DNA of 64,000 nt from Gordonibacter sp034932485 (GCA_034932485.1 JAYFOQ010000009.1:62001-126000), one strand, 5' to 3'; positions 24,696 to 34,136 are shown, numbered from the stretch's first letter. Program-made: numbers and translations. The notes: generated by a model not told the origin, from the sequence alone.

Positions 24696-27575
24696 ATGGG
24701 ACAGAACGCCATCGTTATTAAGGGTGCCCGCGAGCACAACCTCAAGGACATCGACCTTACCATACCGCGCGACGAGCTGGTAGTTATTACGGGGCTTTCC
24801 GGATCTGGAAAGTCTAGTCTTGCTTTCGACACAATGTATGCCGAAGGGCAGCGTCGTTACGTGGAGAGTCTTTCCAGCTACGCTCGTATGTTTTTAGGAC
24901 AAATGAGCAAACCCGATCTCGATAGCATTGATGGTCTTTCGCCAGCGGTATCCATCGATCAGAAAACTACCAGTAAGAATCCCCGCTCCACCGTTGGTAC
25001 CACGACCGAGATATATGACTATCTGCGCTTATTGTTCGCACGTGTGGGGGTGCCTCATTGCCCTGAATGCGGCCGTGTTATTCGAAAACAGACTACCGAT
25101 CAGGTAACTGATGATATTTTGTCGTTAGCGCCCGATGCTAAGGCTATCTTGATGGCCCCCGTGGTTGCAGGACGTAAGGGTGAATTTACCAAGCTATTTT
25201 CCGACCTGCAAAAGGAGGGTTTCAGTCGTGTACGCATTGATGGCGAGATTGTAAAGCTCGATGGCGAGCCGCTTACGCTCAACAAAAAGATCAAACACTT
25301 TATCGATGTAGTGGTGGATCGTGTGCAACTCAAGGCAAGTGCTACTAGTCGTATTGCCGAAGGTGTGGAACTAGCGTGCAAGCTTGCTGAGGGTCGTGTG
25401 CTGGTTCAAGTGCTTGATGCAGATGGTAATGCGCAGGGTTTGGGCGGCGGTCAGTCCAGTGGTGCCACGGGTGGTCTTGGTCAGGGAGAGCACCTGTTTT
25501 CGCTTGCTCTTGCATGTCCTGAGCATGGCCATTCTATGGACGAACTGCAGCCACGTGATTTTTCCTTTAATGCTCCCTATGGAGCTTGTCCAGACTGTCT
25601 TGGCATTGGTAGCCGCGAGGAGGTAGATCGCTCGCTTGTGGTGCCTGACCCGTCGCTTACGCTAGATACTGGTGTTATTGCGCCTTTTAAAACAGGGAAC
25701 TACTATCCTCAGGTACTACGTGCTGTTGCCGCCCACGTTGGTACAACATCCGACGCACCGTGGGAAGATATGCCAAAAAAGGCACAGGATGCGTTGTTGT
25801 ATGGTTTGGGTGACACGAAGGTGCGCGTAGATTACGTTACCGTAGACGGTCGTGAGACATACTGGTATATCGAATGGGAAGGTGCTCTGGCGGCGGTACA
25901 GCGTCGCTACCAGGAGGCGCAGAGCGACAATCAACGTGAAAAACTGTCTGAATATTTTGCCATAGTACCGTGTCAGACTTGTGGCGGTAAGCGATTAAAG
26001 CCTGAAATTTTAGCGGTGACTGTAGGAGATGCCTCTATCTTCGATGTCACCGAGATGAGTGCGGCAGATTCGTTGGCGTACTTTGATCGATTGGTTTTTG
26101 AAGGCCAGGATTTGTCTGTTGCTGGCCCAATTGTAAAAGAGATTAAAGCGCGTTTAAAGTTCTTAGTTGATGTTGGTCTAGACTACTTAACCCTTGAGCG
26201 TGCGACAGCGACGCTTTCTGGAGGTGAGGCTCAACGTATTCGTTTAGCTACGCAGATCGGAGCGGGCCTTATGGGCGTGCTCTATATCTTGGATGAGCCT
26301 TCCATTGGCCTGCATCAACGTGACAACGAACGTCTTATTGCTACTTTGGAACACCTGCGGGATTTGGGTAATACGGTTATCGTGGTTGAACACGATGAGG
26401 ATACCATCCGTAGCGCCGACTTCGTGGTGGATATGGGTCCTGGTGCGGGCGAACATGGCGGCGAGATTGTTGCTATTGGTACGCCTGATGAAATCATGAA
26501 GGCAGAGGGCTCGCTTACGGCTGATTATTTATCGGGTCGTCGTGCTATCGCGGTGCCTGAAAAGCGCCGTAACCCAAGGCGAGGGTCACTTAAACTGACG
26601 GGTGCTACCGAGAACAACTTGAAGAATCTCACCTTGGAGGTACCCTTTGGTACACTGACTGTGGTTACGGGTGTGTCGGGCTCGGGAAAAAGTTCTCTTG
26701 TTACCGATACGCTGGCGCCGGCGCTGGCAAACCGGGTGAATCATGCGCATCGCCGATCGGGAGCGTATCGTAAAATTACGGGTCTTGATAAGATTGATAA
26801 GGTTATTAACATTGATCAGAGTCCTATTGGCCGCACGCCACGTTCAAATCCGGCCACGTATATAGGACTCTGGGACGACATCCGTGCGTTGTTTTCTTCT
26901 ACTCAGGAGTCTAAGGCGCGCGGTTATGGACCGGGTCGCTTCTCATTCAACGTGAATGGTGGGCGTTGTGAGGCATGCAAAGGCGATGGCCAGATAAAAA
27001 TTGAGATGCACTTCCTGCCCGACATCTACGTGCCTTGTGAGGTGTGTGGTGGTAAGCGTTATAATCGAGAGACGCTGCAGGTAACGTACCGCGGCAAGAA
27101 TATCTCTGATGTATTAGATATGACGGTGGAGGATGCCCTGGCGTTCTTCGAGAATATTCCCGCTATCAAACGTAAGCTACAGACGCTCTTTGACGTGGGA
27201 TTGGGATATATTCGTTTGGGACAGCCTGCTACTACTCTTTCAGGTGGTGAGGCGCAGCGAGTGAAACTGTCGAGCGAATTGCAGCGTCGTCAAACAGGTA
27301 AGACGTTTTATATTCTCGACGAACCCACTACTGGCTTGCATTTTGAAGATGTACGTCAGCTGCTAGAAGTGTTGGAGCGCCTGGTAGATGCGGGTAATAC
27401 GGTGCTGGTTATCGAGCATAATTTGGATGTGATTAAATGTGCCGATCGCATTATTGATTTGGGACCCGAGGGCGGTGACCGCGGTGGTACTATTGTGGCG
27501 CAGGGAACCCCTGAGCAGGTTGCTGAGGTTGAGGGCAGCTATACGGGCGCTTTTGTGAAGCGTATATTGTCTTAA
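24696..27575 (+). CDS. uvrA: Excinuclease ABC subunit A
   Basis: A 959-residue UvrA, the damage-recognition ATPase of nucleotide excision repair. The first ABC half has Walker A GLSGSGKSSLAFDTMYAEGQ and the UvrA SLSSYARMFLGQM. Zinc-binding cysteines are in CPECGR, CPDCLGIG, CQTCGGKR and CEACKGDG/CEVCGGKR. The second half has GVSGSGKSSLVTDTLAPAL, LSGGEAQRVKLSSEL and LDEPTTGLHFEDVRQLL. ATG 24696 follows AGAAAGAG; upstream in-frame codons have no homology. uvrB is not in the window; uvrC is at 40399 as a separate unit. Confidence 0.97.
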   Translation: MGQNAIVIKGAREHNLKDIDLTIPRDELVVITGLSGSGKSSLAFDTMYAEGQRRYVESLSSYARMFLGQMSKPDLDSIDGLSPAVSIDQKTTSKNPRSTVGTTTEIYDYLRLLFARVGVPHCPECGRVIRKQTTDQVTDDILSLAPDAKAILMAPVVAGRKGEFTKLFSDLQKEGFSRVRIDGEIVKLDGEPLTLNKKIKHFIDVVVDRVQLKASATSRIAEGVELACKLAEGRVLVQVLDADGNAQGLGGGQSSGATGGLGQGEHLFSLALACPEHGHSMDELQPRDFSFNAPYGACPDCLGIGSREEVDRSLVVPDPSLTLDTGVIAPFKTGNYYPQVLRAVAAHVGTTSDAPWEDMPKKAQDALLYGLGDTKVRVDYVTVDGRETYWYIEWEGALAAVQRRYQEAQSDNQREKLSEYFAIVPCQTCGGKRLKPEILAVTVGDASIFDVTEMSAADSLAYFDRLVFEGQDLSVAGPIVKEIKARLKFLVDVGLDYLTLERATATLSGGEAQRIRLATQIGAGLMGVLYILDEPSIGLHQRDNERLIATLEHLRDLGNTVIVVEHDEDTIRSADFVVDMGPGAGEHGGEIVAIGTPDEIMKAEGSLTADYLSGRRAIAVPEKRRNPRRGSLKLTGATENNLKNLTLEVPFGTLTVVTGVSGSGKSSLVTDTLAPALANRVNHAHRRSGAYRKITGLDKIDKVINIDQSPIGRTPRSNPATYIGLWDDIRALFSSTQESKARGYGPGRFSFNVNGGRCEACKGDGQIKIEMHFLPDIYVPCEVCGGKRYNRETLQVTYRGKNISDVLDMTVEDALAFFENIPAIKRKLQTLFDVGLGYIRLGQPATTLSGGEAQRVKLSSELQRRQTGKTFYILDEPTTGLHFEDVRQLLEVLERLVDAGNTVLVIEHNLDVIKCADRIIDLGPEGGDRGGTIVAQGTPEQVAEVEGSYTGAFVKRILS

Positions 27576-27678
27576 CGTATCTGCGCACGAGATTTCGCGG
27601 TAATAGCATGTGTCTTTACTGGTGCAGGGATGCATGGGACAATGCGCAGTGACCGTAGGGGTCTGCGGAAGACGACTA

Positions 27679-27707
27679 AACAATGCGACGCGTTGCGTCG
27701 CATTGTT
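27679..27707 (+). terminator. Hairpin between uvrA and the first EamA-GNAT gene
   Basis: Perfect 13-base arms (27679-27691, 27695-27707) with loop GTT. It ends only 24 bases before the next start codon and lacks a T run, so it may be an attenuator or leader element of the downstream gene as well as a uvrA terminator. Confidence 0.6.
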
Positions 27708-27731
27708 GTGTTAATAAGGAAAAGGGGCATC

Positions 27732-29267
27732 GTGTCTGATTCGGAGGGAAGGCCGCATTTGTTGCGGGGTATTATTTGTGCGCTGGCGGGCGGTATTTGC
27801 TGGGGTTTTTCTGGAACCTGTGCCCAGTTACTTATGAATGAATATGGTGCGCCAGCTGCGTGGATTACCTGTGTGCGCATGGTTATCGCTGCGGTATTCT
27901 TCCTCTTTATGACGGCGGTGCGTAATTGGCGAGATTTAGTGGCGGTATTTCGTGATCGTCGCTCTCTTTTTCAGATTGCGCTTTTCGCTCTTTTTGGGGT
28001 GCTCTTGACGCAGATGAGTTATTTGAATGCTATTAAGTACACCAGTGCAGGCGTAGGTACCACTATTGAGCAAGTGGGCTTGGTGCTTATTATGCTGTAT
28101 GTATGCTTGCGAGCACGTCGTCTTCCTCGGTTGCGTGAAGCCCTTGGTTTAGCGTTCGCTTTGGGCGGCATGATTCTCATTGCTACGCAAGGTGAAGTTG
28201 GTCGGCTTGCTATTCCTGCGGAAGGTTTGTTCTGGGGGTTAATATCAGCGGTGGCGTTGGCTTTTTACACGCTTATGCCCGTGCGTGTGCTAAAGAAATG
28301 GGGTGCCATGTTGGTGACGGGTCTTGCCATGTTGTTTGGCGGGTCCGCTGCATCGATTGTGGTGCAACCATGGAGCATTCCCGTACAACTTTCTGGCGGA
28401 GCGTTGGCGGCGTTGGTTGCTATCGTATTGGTGGGTACCTTAGGTGCTTATATGCTGTATTTGCAGGGCGTCTCCGATGCAGGGCCAGTGAAAGCCAGTT
28501 TGCTCTGCTGCGTCGAACCAGTGTCAGCTATGCTTCTTGCCTTATTCTGGCTGCAAACACCTGTTTCTGTATGGGATATTGCTGGCTGTGTCATGATTGT
28601 GGTTATGATCTTTCTTGTGTCAGAACGCGAGCCGGGGTTGTCTGCTGTTTCTCAGGAAGATGGGGAAGCGTTGCATGCGGTTAGTTTTGATGATCCTCCT
28701 TTGTTTGCGGGTCGTGCCTCTGTATTGGGTTATTACACCAGTCGTGTTGCGGTGCGTGAAGATTTTGATCGAGTTCAGAAGCTGCTCGATGAGGGACACG
28801 AGACATTTGCTGCGCTTGGTATCGACGAGGGACGAAAAAAGTACCCTTCGGCGCGTCGACTTATGCATAGCATTCAGAACGGCACAACGCACGTTGTTGA
28901 GGATGCGCACGGCCATATGATAGCCGTGTTTGCCGTTTCGTTCTCGCCTGATAAGAATTACGATTCGACTCTTGACGGCGCATGGCTTACCGACACTCAT
29001 GCGCAACCACAGCTTTATGCCGAGATCCATTGGATAGCAGTGGCTTATGCGGCGCGTCGTCGTGGTGTGGGTATGTTTATTCTAGAAACTGCTGATCGTA
29101 TCGCAAGTAAAGGAGATCGATCAAGCATTCGAGCCGACGTCTACCCACAGAACATTCCTATACAGAAGATGCTTGAAAAGCATGGATATACCTACTGCGG
29201 CACCATTGTTATGAAAGATGTATTTGGGCGTAAGAAGGTTCGCCTCGCCTATGAGCGCATGCTGTAA
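27732..29267 (+). CDS. EamA-family transporter fused to a GNAT acetyltransferase, copy 1
   Basis: 511 residues. Residues about 10-295 are two EamA (DMT) repeats of five helices each: GIICALAGGICWGFSGTCAQLLMNEYG in the first, IPAEGLFWGLISAVALAFYTLMPVRVL opening the second, and the diagnostic VKASLLCCVEPVSAMLLALFWL. From about residue 330 a cytoplasmic GNAT domain follows, with VREDFDRVQKLLDEGHETFAALGIDE, the acetyl-CoA loop YAARRRGVGMFILETADRI and a closing EKHGYTYCGTIVM. GTG 27732 is preceded by AAGGAAAAGGGG. The gene is followed by a paralogue of the same layout and a lone GNAT of the same subtype. EamA proteins usually export amino acids or metabolites and GNATs acetylate amines, so acetylation-coupled export is a reasonable guess. 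The substrate is unknown. Confidence 0.88.
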   Translation: MSDSEGRPHLLRGIICALAGGICWGFSGTCAQLLMNEYGAPAAWITCVRMVIAAVFFLFMTAVRNWRDLVAVFRDRRSLFQIALFALFGVLLTQMSYLNAIKYTSAGVGTTIEQVGLVLIMLYVCLRARRLPRLREALGLAFALGGMILIATQGEVGRLAIPAEGLFWGLISAVALAFYTLMPVRVLKKWGAMLVTGLAMLFGGSAASIVVQPWSIPVQLSGGALAALVAIVLVGTLGAYMLYLQGVSDAGPVKASLLCCVEPVSAMLLALFWLQTPVSVWDIAGCVMIVVMIFLVSEREPGLSAVSQEDGEALHAVSFDDPPLFAGRASVLGYYTSRVAVREDFDRVQKLLDEGHETFAALGIDEGRKKYPSARRLMHSIQNGTTHVVEDAHGHMIAVFAVSFSPDKNYDSTLDGAWLTDTHAQPQLYAEIHWIAVAYAARRRGVGMFILETADRIASKGDRSSIRADVYPQNIPIQKMLEKHGYTYCGTIVMKDVFGRKKVRLAYERML

Positions 29268-29417
29268 CTTTTCAATGTTGCGCCACGGGTGCTTCGACCT
29301 CTTCAAATCTATGCAAAACCCTACTGAAAACCTCTTTACCGGGATGCGCTTCCGTGCGACAATTCGCAGTGCTATTTTACGGGGTCATGGTTTTGCGTGC
29401 GAGGAAGGGGGTGCTAA

Positions 29418-30992
29418 ATGACTTCAGCAAAAACAAGTGCAACGTCACTTCGAAAAAATCACGTAACGCGTGGTATTGTCTTTGCAGCGCTTGGTGGTAT
29501 TTGCTGGGGCTTCTCGGGTACCTGCGCCCAGCTCCTTACCGGTGATCTGGGCGTGCCGGTAGCGTGGATTACTTGCGTACGGCTTTTGATGGGTGCGGCA
29601 ATCTTCCTTGGTGCGTGCCTTGTTAAGAACTGGCGTAGCCTGCGTGCCGTCATGCGCGACAAACGTTCGTTGTTACGTATTGCAGCATTTGCTCTTTTTG
29701 GGGTGTTGCTTACGCAGATAAGCTATCTTTCTTCAATTTCATTTACCAATGCTGGTACTGGTACCGTACTTGAGCGTCTCGGACTTATCGTTATCATGCT
29801 GTACGTATGCCTACGAGCCAAACGTTTACCAAAAGCGCGTGAGGCTTTGGGCCTGGTGTTAGCTATCGGGGGTACGTTTCTTATTGCAACCAAGGGCAAT
29901 TTTGGCGTTTTGGCTATTCCGGCTGAGGGGTTATTTTGGGGCATTGTCTCTGCATTTGCCTTAGCGTGTTACACCCTCATCCCCGGTAAGGCATTGGAGA
30001 AGTGGGGTAGTTTCATTGTTACCGGTTTGGCAATGTTACTGGGCGGTGTTGTAGCTACGGTGTTTGTTCAGCCCTGGGATATTCCCGTGGCCATTAATCC
30101 ACAACTCACGGGCGTTATGGTGGCCATGGTGGTTATTGGCACGTTTTTAGCTTATCTTTTCTACTTGCAGGGTATCACTGATGCTGGCCCTGTGCGTGCT
30201 GGTTTGGTTGGTTGTGTTGAGCCTGTGTCTGCTACGGTCATCTCGGCAGTGTGGCTAGGTACTCCTGTTCTGCCAGTTGACATAGTGGGCATGCTGATGA
30301 TTATGACTATGATGGTGTTAGTGACGCAGCGTGGTGAGTCTACCAATCAACCGGTCGATGCCTATGAGGGTTCAGTGGACGACTTACCTCCCTTCGAAGG
30401 CCGCGCTTCGCTCCTTGGTTATTACCGCACGCGGCCTGCCGTGCACGATGACTTCGTTCGTTTTCAGGAAATACTAGCCGATGGTCATGAGACGCTGGCT
30501 GCTTTGGGCGTGGACGAGAAGAAGTCTAAGATGTACCCCTCTGAGCGTCGTGTCATGCGTGCTATCGATTGGAAGACAGCCTATGTTGTTACGCTTTCGG
30601 ACAAAAATGACGAAATGAAAGATGCTGATGAACGCATCATAGGGGTGTTTGCCCTCAATCCTGACGGCGATGAGGCTTATGCCCACGCGATGAATGCCTC
30701 ATGGCTTTCGGAATCTCCCGAGCCTCCAGATAAAACGACATATGCGGCGCTTCACTGGGTAACGGTTGCTGCAGAGGCTCGTCGACGTGGCGTGGGTATG
30801 TTCATCTTGGGAGAGGCTGATCGCTTGGCTAGAGCCGCAGGAAAGACAAGTGTGCGTTGTGATACTTACCAAACCAATAACGCCATGAGAGCGTTGCTTG
30901 TGGCATTTGGTTTTACGCCTTGCGGTGAGATTATTCTATTTGATCGGCTCGGTCGCGCAAGGCGAAGAGCCACCTTTGAGCGAATGTGGTAG
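29418..30992 (+). CDS. EamA-family transporter fused to a GNAT acetyltransferase, copy 2
   Basis: 524 residues, same architecture as the preceding gene: ten EamA helices (about 15-300) starting GIVFAALGGICWGFSGTCAQLLTGDLG and containing VRAGLVGCVEPVSATVISAVWLG, then a GNAT domain from about residue 330 with FVRFQEILADGHETLAALGVDE, EARRRGVGMFILGEADRLARAAG and VAFGFTPCGEI. The linker and GNAT part are slightly longer, with a charged insert SDKNDEMKDADE. ATG 29418 follows GAGGAAGGGGG. Similarity over both domains shows tandem duplication of an already fused gene, followed by divergence. As with copy 1, the transport direction and acyl acceptor cannot be read from sequence. Confidence 0.88.
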   Translation: MTSAKTSATSLRKNHVTRGIVFAALGGICWGFSGTCAQLLTGDLGVPVAWITCVRLLMGAAIFLGACLVKNWRSLRAVMRDKRSLLRIAAFALFGVLLTQISYLSSISFTNAGTGTVLERLGLIVIMLYVCLRAKRLPKAREALGLVLAIGGTFLIATKGNFGVLAIPAEGLFWGIVSAFALACYTLIPGKALEKWGSFIVTGLAMLLGGVVATVFVQPWDIPVAINPQLTGVMVAMVVIGTFLAYLFYLQGITDAGPVRAGLVGCVEPVSATVISAVWLGTPVLPVDIVGMLMIMTMMVLVTQRGESTNQPVDAYEGSVDDLPPFEGRASLLGYYRTRPAVHDDFVRFQEILADGHETLAALGVDEKKSKMYPSERRVMRAIDWKTAYVVTLSDKNDEMKDADERIIGVFALNPDGDEAYAHAMNASWLSESPEPPDKTTYAALHWVTVAAEARRRGVGMFILGEADRLARAAGKTSVRCDTYQTNNAMRALLVAFGFTPCGEIILFDRLGRARRRATFERMW

Positions 30993-31038
30993 CCCCACCG
31001 GTCGTTTGACGGCCAATCGCTCATCCAATGTTGTGCTG

Positions 31039-31098
31039 TCTCGAAACAGTATTTTCCCGATGCTGTTTCGAGAGAAATCCCCTTTGTTTCGAGAGAAA
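31039..31098 (+). repeat. TTTCGAGA repeat cluster before the lone GNAT gene
   Basis: TCTCGAAACAG (31039-31049) is inverted at 31063-31073, and TGTTTCGAGAGAAA occurs twice directly (31064-31077, 31085-31098). The second copy ends 10 bases before the GTG start. It may be an operator array or a leader hairpin. Confidence 0.55.
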
Positions 31099-31108
31099 GT
31101 GAACGCCT

Positions 31109-31642
31109 GTGCAATTTCGTTTGACCAGCGTGTCGGATATCGACCGCATTATGGATATTCTGGCAGACGGCCGCCGCTCGCTTGCCGCCATCGGTATCGA
31201 TCAGTGGCAAGGGGGGTATCCCCATCGTGATGCTATCGAGGGGGACGTCAAGCGCGGTGACTCCTATGTTGCCGTGGACGACAATGGCATGATTATGGCT
31301 ACGGCCATGGTGGGTTTCGCGGGTGAGCGTGATTACGATCATATTGAGGGAGGTTCATGGTTGACCCAGTGTGTTTCAGCCGATCCTCATTATGGAGTGG
31401 TGCACCGGGTAGCTGTTTCAGACGCTTGTAAGGGACGTGGTATGGCGTCGCTGCTTTTGAACAATGCAGAGCGCCTGACGCACGAGCGGGGTTGTGCCAG
31501 CGTACGCATTGATACCCATCCTGGCAATACCCCCATGCGTCGATTGTTGGATAAGCGCGGTTATGCGCAATGTGGCACCATTTATATTGCGCATGCCGAA
31601 GGGGGGACTCCCGATCGTATTGCCTACGAAAAGCTGGTTTAG
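31109..31642 (+). CDS. GNAT family N-acetyltransferase
   Basis: 177 residues, a complete single GNAT domain. DIDRIMDILADGRRSLAAIGIDQWQGGYP matches the start of the GNAT domains fused to the two preceding transporters. The acetyl-CoA loop is VSDACKGRGMASLLLNNAERL, and the end is LLDKRGYAQCGTIYI. The start is GTG 31109, with GAGAAAG nearby. It follows the fusions by 116 bases. It may be the free-standing ancestor or a fragment of a third fusion that lost its transporter; the clean start argues for an independent gene. The substrate is unknown. Confidence 0.85.
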   Translation: MQFRLTSVSDIDRIMDILADGRRSLAAIGIDQWQGGYPHRDAIEGDVKRGDSYVAVDDNGMIMATAMVGFAGERDYDHIEGGSWLTQCVSADPHYGVVHRVAVSDACKGRGMASLLLNNAERLTHERGCASVRIDTHPGNTPMRRLLDKRGYAQCGTIYIAHAEGGTPDRIAYEKLV

Positions 31643-31723
31643 GGTGTCAACCGGCTGTGCATATTCTGTCGGTTGCCAATGCCCGCACCTGCTGAGACTT
31701 GAGACGTTATAATAGTTTCTACT

Positions 31724-32623
31724 ATGTCGGTTGTCTCACGAGAAAAAATCGCGCTCGTCGTATTTGCGGGCCTTATTGCCCTGAGCTTGCTCGGGTTTAG
31801 TTGGTATTTGCTTGCGGGTCATTCTTGGAATGTCGCTGCTTCAAACATTGACGATACGTTTGGTAGCATGGAGGGTTACACGGCTATTGTTTACCCGGGA
31901 ACAAAGTTACCTGCCGAAAAGCCTACCGATGCGAGCAGCTCAGAATCTTCTGTTGGCTCGAGTACACCCGATGCATTGTCTGACAAAACGGGCGCTTCAG
32001 AGTCAGGGGTAATGGGGAGCGCGTCTTCTTTAGAATCAGGCGTTGCCAAAACGAGTGAGGGGAAGGGTGAAAGCTTACCCCTTGCGAGCAACGGTGGAGC
32101 CGCTGAGGCTACGTTGTCCCTTTCTAATGAATCGACATCCTCTTCAGATGAAGGAGGCACTTCAGCGTCGGATGACGCAGAGGTAGCGGCGTCATCAAAA
32201 AAGAAACCTCTGACGGTCGATGAGGCAAAAGAAAGTTATGAATCTAAGAATGCAATCGTATTCGCCCTTGATACCACCGATCTTGAGCGTTATCGTGAGG
32301 GCACAATTCTGAAAAAAGGTGGGCATCGTTTCGGTGTGTTTAGCGTAACGGAGTCTGTTTCCAGTATTGTATTAGACAAGCAAATTGCATATTTCAAACG
32401 ACATAAGGTTGACTTTATTGTGGCCATAACGCCCGATAAGAGTTATTTTGAAGGTGCATCAGGTCTTGATATTGTTATATGCACTGGTGATGAAGGCCTG
32501 TTCGTTATGGGGGAAACGCATAACGGCACGTTCTATGTCGATACTCCTGAATTAGATCGCGTTGGTGCTATTCTTATATCGCCAAGTAATGTTGTGTCGG
32601 CAAAGGTTTTGGAGAGCTCTTAG
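31724..32623 (+). CDS. Membrane-anchored protein with Ser-rich linker, unknown function
   Basis: 299 residues. One N-terminal membrane helix (about 9-31, ALVVFAGLIALSLLGFSWYLLAG) is followed by a Ser/Thr/Ala/Glu-rich linker (about 65-165) and a C-terminal domain of about 130 residues. That domain has FALDTTDLERYREGTILKKGGHRFGVFSVTE and VDFIVAITPDKSYFEGASGLDIVICTGDEG. The order of these pieces recalls part of a UshA-type metallophosphoesterase (IGVF..., IV..., GxDVVI...), but the metal-binding His/Asp clusters are not seen, so I do not assign that activity. The domain should lie outside the membrane. A TATAAT at 31708-31713 precedes the ATG by ten bases. It stands alone. Confidence 0.7.
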   Translation: MSVVSREKIALVVFAGLIALSLLGFSWYLLAGHSWNVAASNIDDTFGSMEGYTAIVYPGTKLPAEKPTDASSSESSVGSSTPDALSDKTGASESGVMGSASSLESGVAKTSEGKGESLPLASNGGAAEATLSLSNESTSSSDEGGTSASDDAEVAASSKKKPLTVDEAKESYESKNAIVFALDTTDLERYREGTILKKGGHRFGVFSVTESVSSIVLDKQIAYFKRHKVDFIVAITPDKSYFEGASGLDIVICTGDEGLFVMGETHNGTFYVDTPELDRVGAILISPSNVVSAKVLESS

Positions 32624-32694
32624 TCTCTTGGCCATAAGTGCTGCATTTTTGCTATTCTCGGGTGATACGAGTTGACACTGTGGGGTAAATAATT

Positions 32695-32725
32695 AAAGGC
32701 CCCCGGTGCTGTACCGGAAGCCTTT
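32695..32725 (-). terminator. gdhA terminator
   Basis: On the minus strand AAAGGC-TT-CCGGT pairs with ACCGG-GG-GCCTTT around a short loop. It lies 40 bases past the gdhA stop. Confidence 0.7.
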
Positions 32726-32766
32726 AACCAGAATCACCTTAGAGCGTTGCTTTACCTTAGTGGTGC

Positions 32767-34098
32767 TTAGACGACACCCTGTGCCATCATCGCATCTGCA
32801 AGCTTTTTAAAGCCGGCAATATTGGCGCCCATAACATAGTTACCCTCGTGACCATATTCCTTGGCAGCATCGTCTGCCGCATGATAGATGTTCTTCATAA
32901 TGCTTTGTAGCTTGGCATCCACTTCCTCGAACGTCCAAGACAAACGTTCGGAGTTCTGTGACATTTCCAGACCCGATGTAGCCACGCCACCAGCGTTTGC
33001 CGCTTTACCGGGGCAAAACACAACACCATTTTCCATGAGATATTCAGTGGCATCCATGGTGGTGGGCATGTTGGCACCTTCGGCAACGATTTTGCAGCCG
33101 TTTGCTACGAGTTGTTTTGCGTCGTCTAGAAGGAGCTCGTTTTGGGTTGCGCAAGGTAATGCAATATCAACAGGAACGCTCCATACGCCACGGCCTTCAT
33201 GATATTCTACGCCTTCCTTACGTTCTGCATATGCAGAAATGCGGGCGCGTTCTACTTCCTTGATCTGTTTTACGAGGTCAAGATCGATGCCCGCAGGATC
33301 GTAAATCCAGCCAGTAGAGTCGGAGAGCGTAACTACGTTAGCGCCCAGCTCCTGTGCTTTTTCGGTAGCATAGATGGCTACATTTCCTGAACCGGAAACG
33401 GAAACGGTTTTGCCTTCAAAACTATCGTTGTGACAATTTAGATACTCTTGTACGAAGTAGATCAAGCCGTAGCCAGTAGCTTCCGTACGAGCGAGCGAGC
33501 CACCGTAGGAAAGGCCTTTACCGGTGAGTACACCTTCCCATACGTTGCGAATGCGTTTGTATTGACCAAACATAAAGCCAATCTCGCGTCCACCTGTGCC
33601 AATGTCGCCAGCCGGCACGTCGGTATCGGCACCGATGTGTTTGCAAAGCTCGGTCATGAAGCTCTGGCAAAAACGCATGATTTCCATGTCTGACTTACCC
33701 TTGGGGTCGAAGTCGCAGCCGCCTTTGCCGCCACCCATGGGGAGAGTGGTTAGGCTGTTCTTGAAAATTTGCTCAAAGCCCAAAAACTTAATGATGCCGA
33801 GGTTTACCGAAGGATGTAGGCGTAGGCCACCTTTATAGGGCCCGAGGCAGCTGTTGTACTGTACGCGGAAGCCGCGGTTTACTCGTACGTTATTCTCGTC
33901 GTCCACCCAAGGTACGCGGAACATGACCACGCGCTCCGGCTCAACGATACGCTCAAGCAGAGCCGCTTTTTCGTAGGCAGGATTTGCTTCAATGACTGGT
34001 TCCAATGATGTTAGTACTTCTGTGACGGCCTGGATGAACTCAGGCTCGTTGGCGTTCTTGGCTTTGACCTGTTCGATGACGTTGTCAACGTAACTCAT
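32767..34098 (-). CDS. gdhA: NADP-type glutamate dehydrogenase
   Basis: 443 residues, the length of the hexameric class I GDH that interconverts 2-oxoglutarate plus ammonia and glutamate. Signatures: RVQYNSCLGPYKGGLRLHPSVN, PMGGGKGGCDFDPKGKS with the catalytic Lys, VPAGDIGTGGREIGFMFGQYKR with the catalytic Asp, and the Rossmann VSGSGNVAIYATEKAQELG. The cofactor assignment to NADP comes from family resemblance and is not certain. ATG at 34096-34098 has AAGGAGGT upstream and a TATAAT box on the minus strand at 34137-34142. It is monocistronic with its own terminator. Confidence 0.96.
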   Translation of the reverse strand: MSYVDNVIEQVKAKNANEPEFIQAVTEVLTSLEPVIEANPAYEKAALLERIVEPERVVMFRVPWVDDENNVRVNRGFRVQYNSCLGPYKGGLRLHPSVNLGIIKFLGFEQIFKNSLTTLPMGGGKGGCDFDPKGKSDMEIMRFCQSFMTELCKHIGADTDVPAGDIGTGGREIGFMFGQYKRIRNVWEGVLTGKGLSYGGSLARTEATGYGLIYFVQEYLNCHNDSFEGKTVSVSGSGNVAIYATEKAQELGANVVTLSDSTGWIYDPAGIDLDLVKQIKEVERARISAYAERKEGVEYHEGRGVWSVPVDIALPCATQNELLLDDAKQLVANGCKIVAEGANMPTTMDATEYLMENGVVFCPGKAANAGGVATSGLEMSQNSERLSWTFEEVDAKLQSIMKNIYHAADDAAKEYGHEGNYVMGANIAGFKKLADAMMAQGVV

Positions 34099-34136
34099 CT
34101 CGTGGGACCTCCTTCGGGAAATTTATATCTTTCCTT

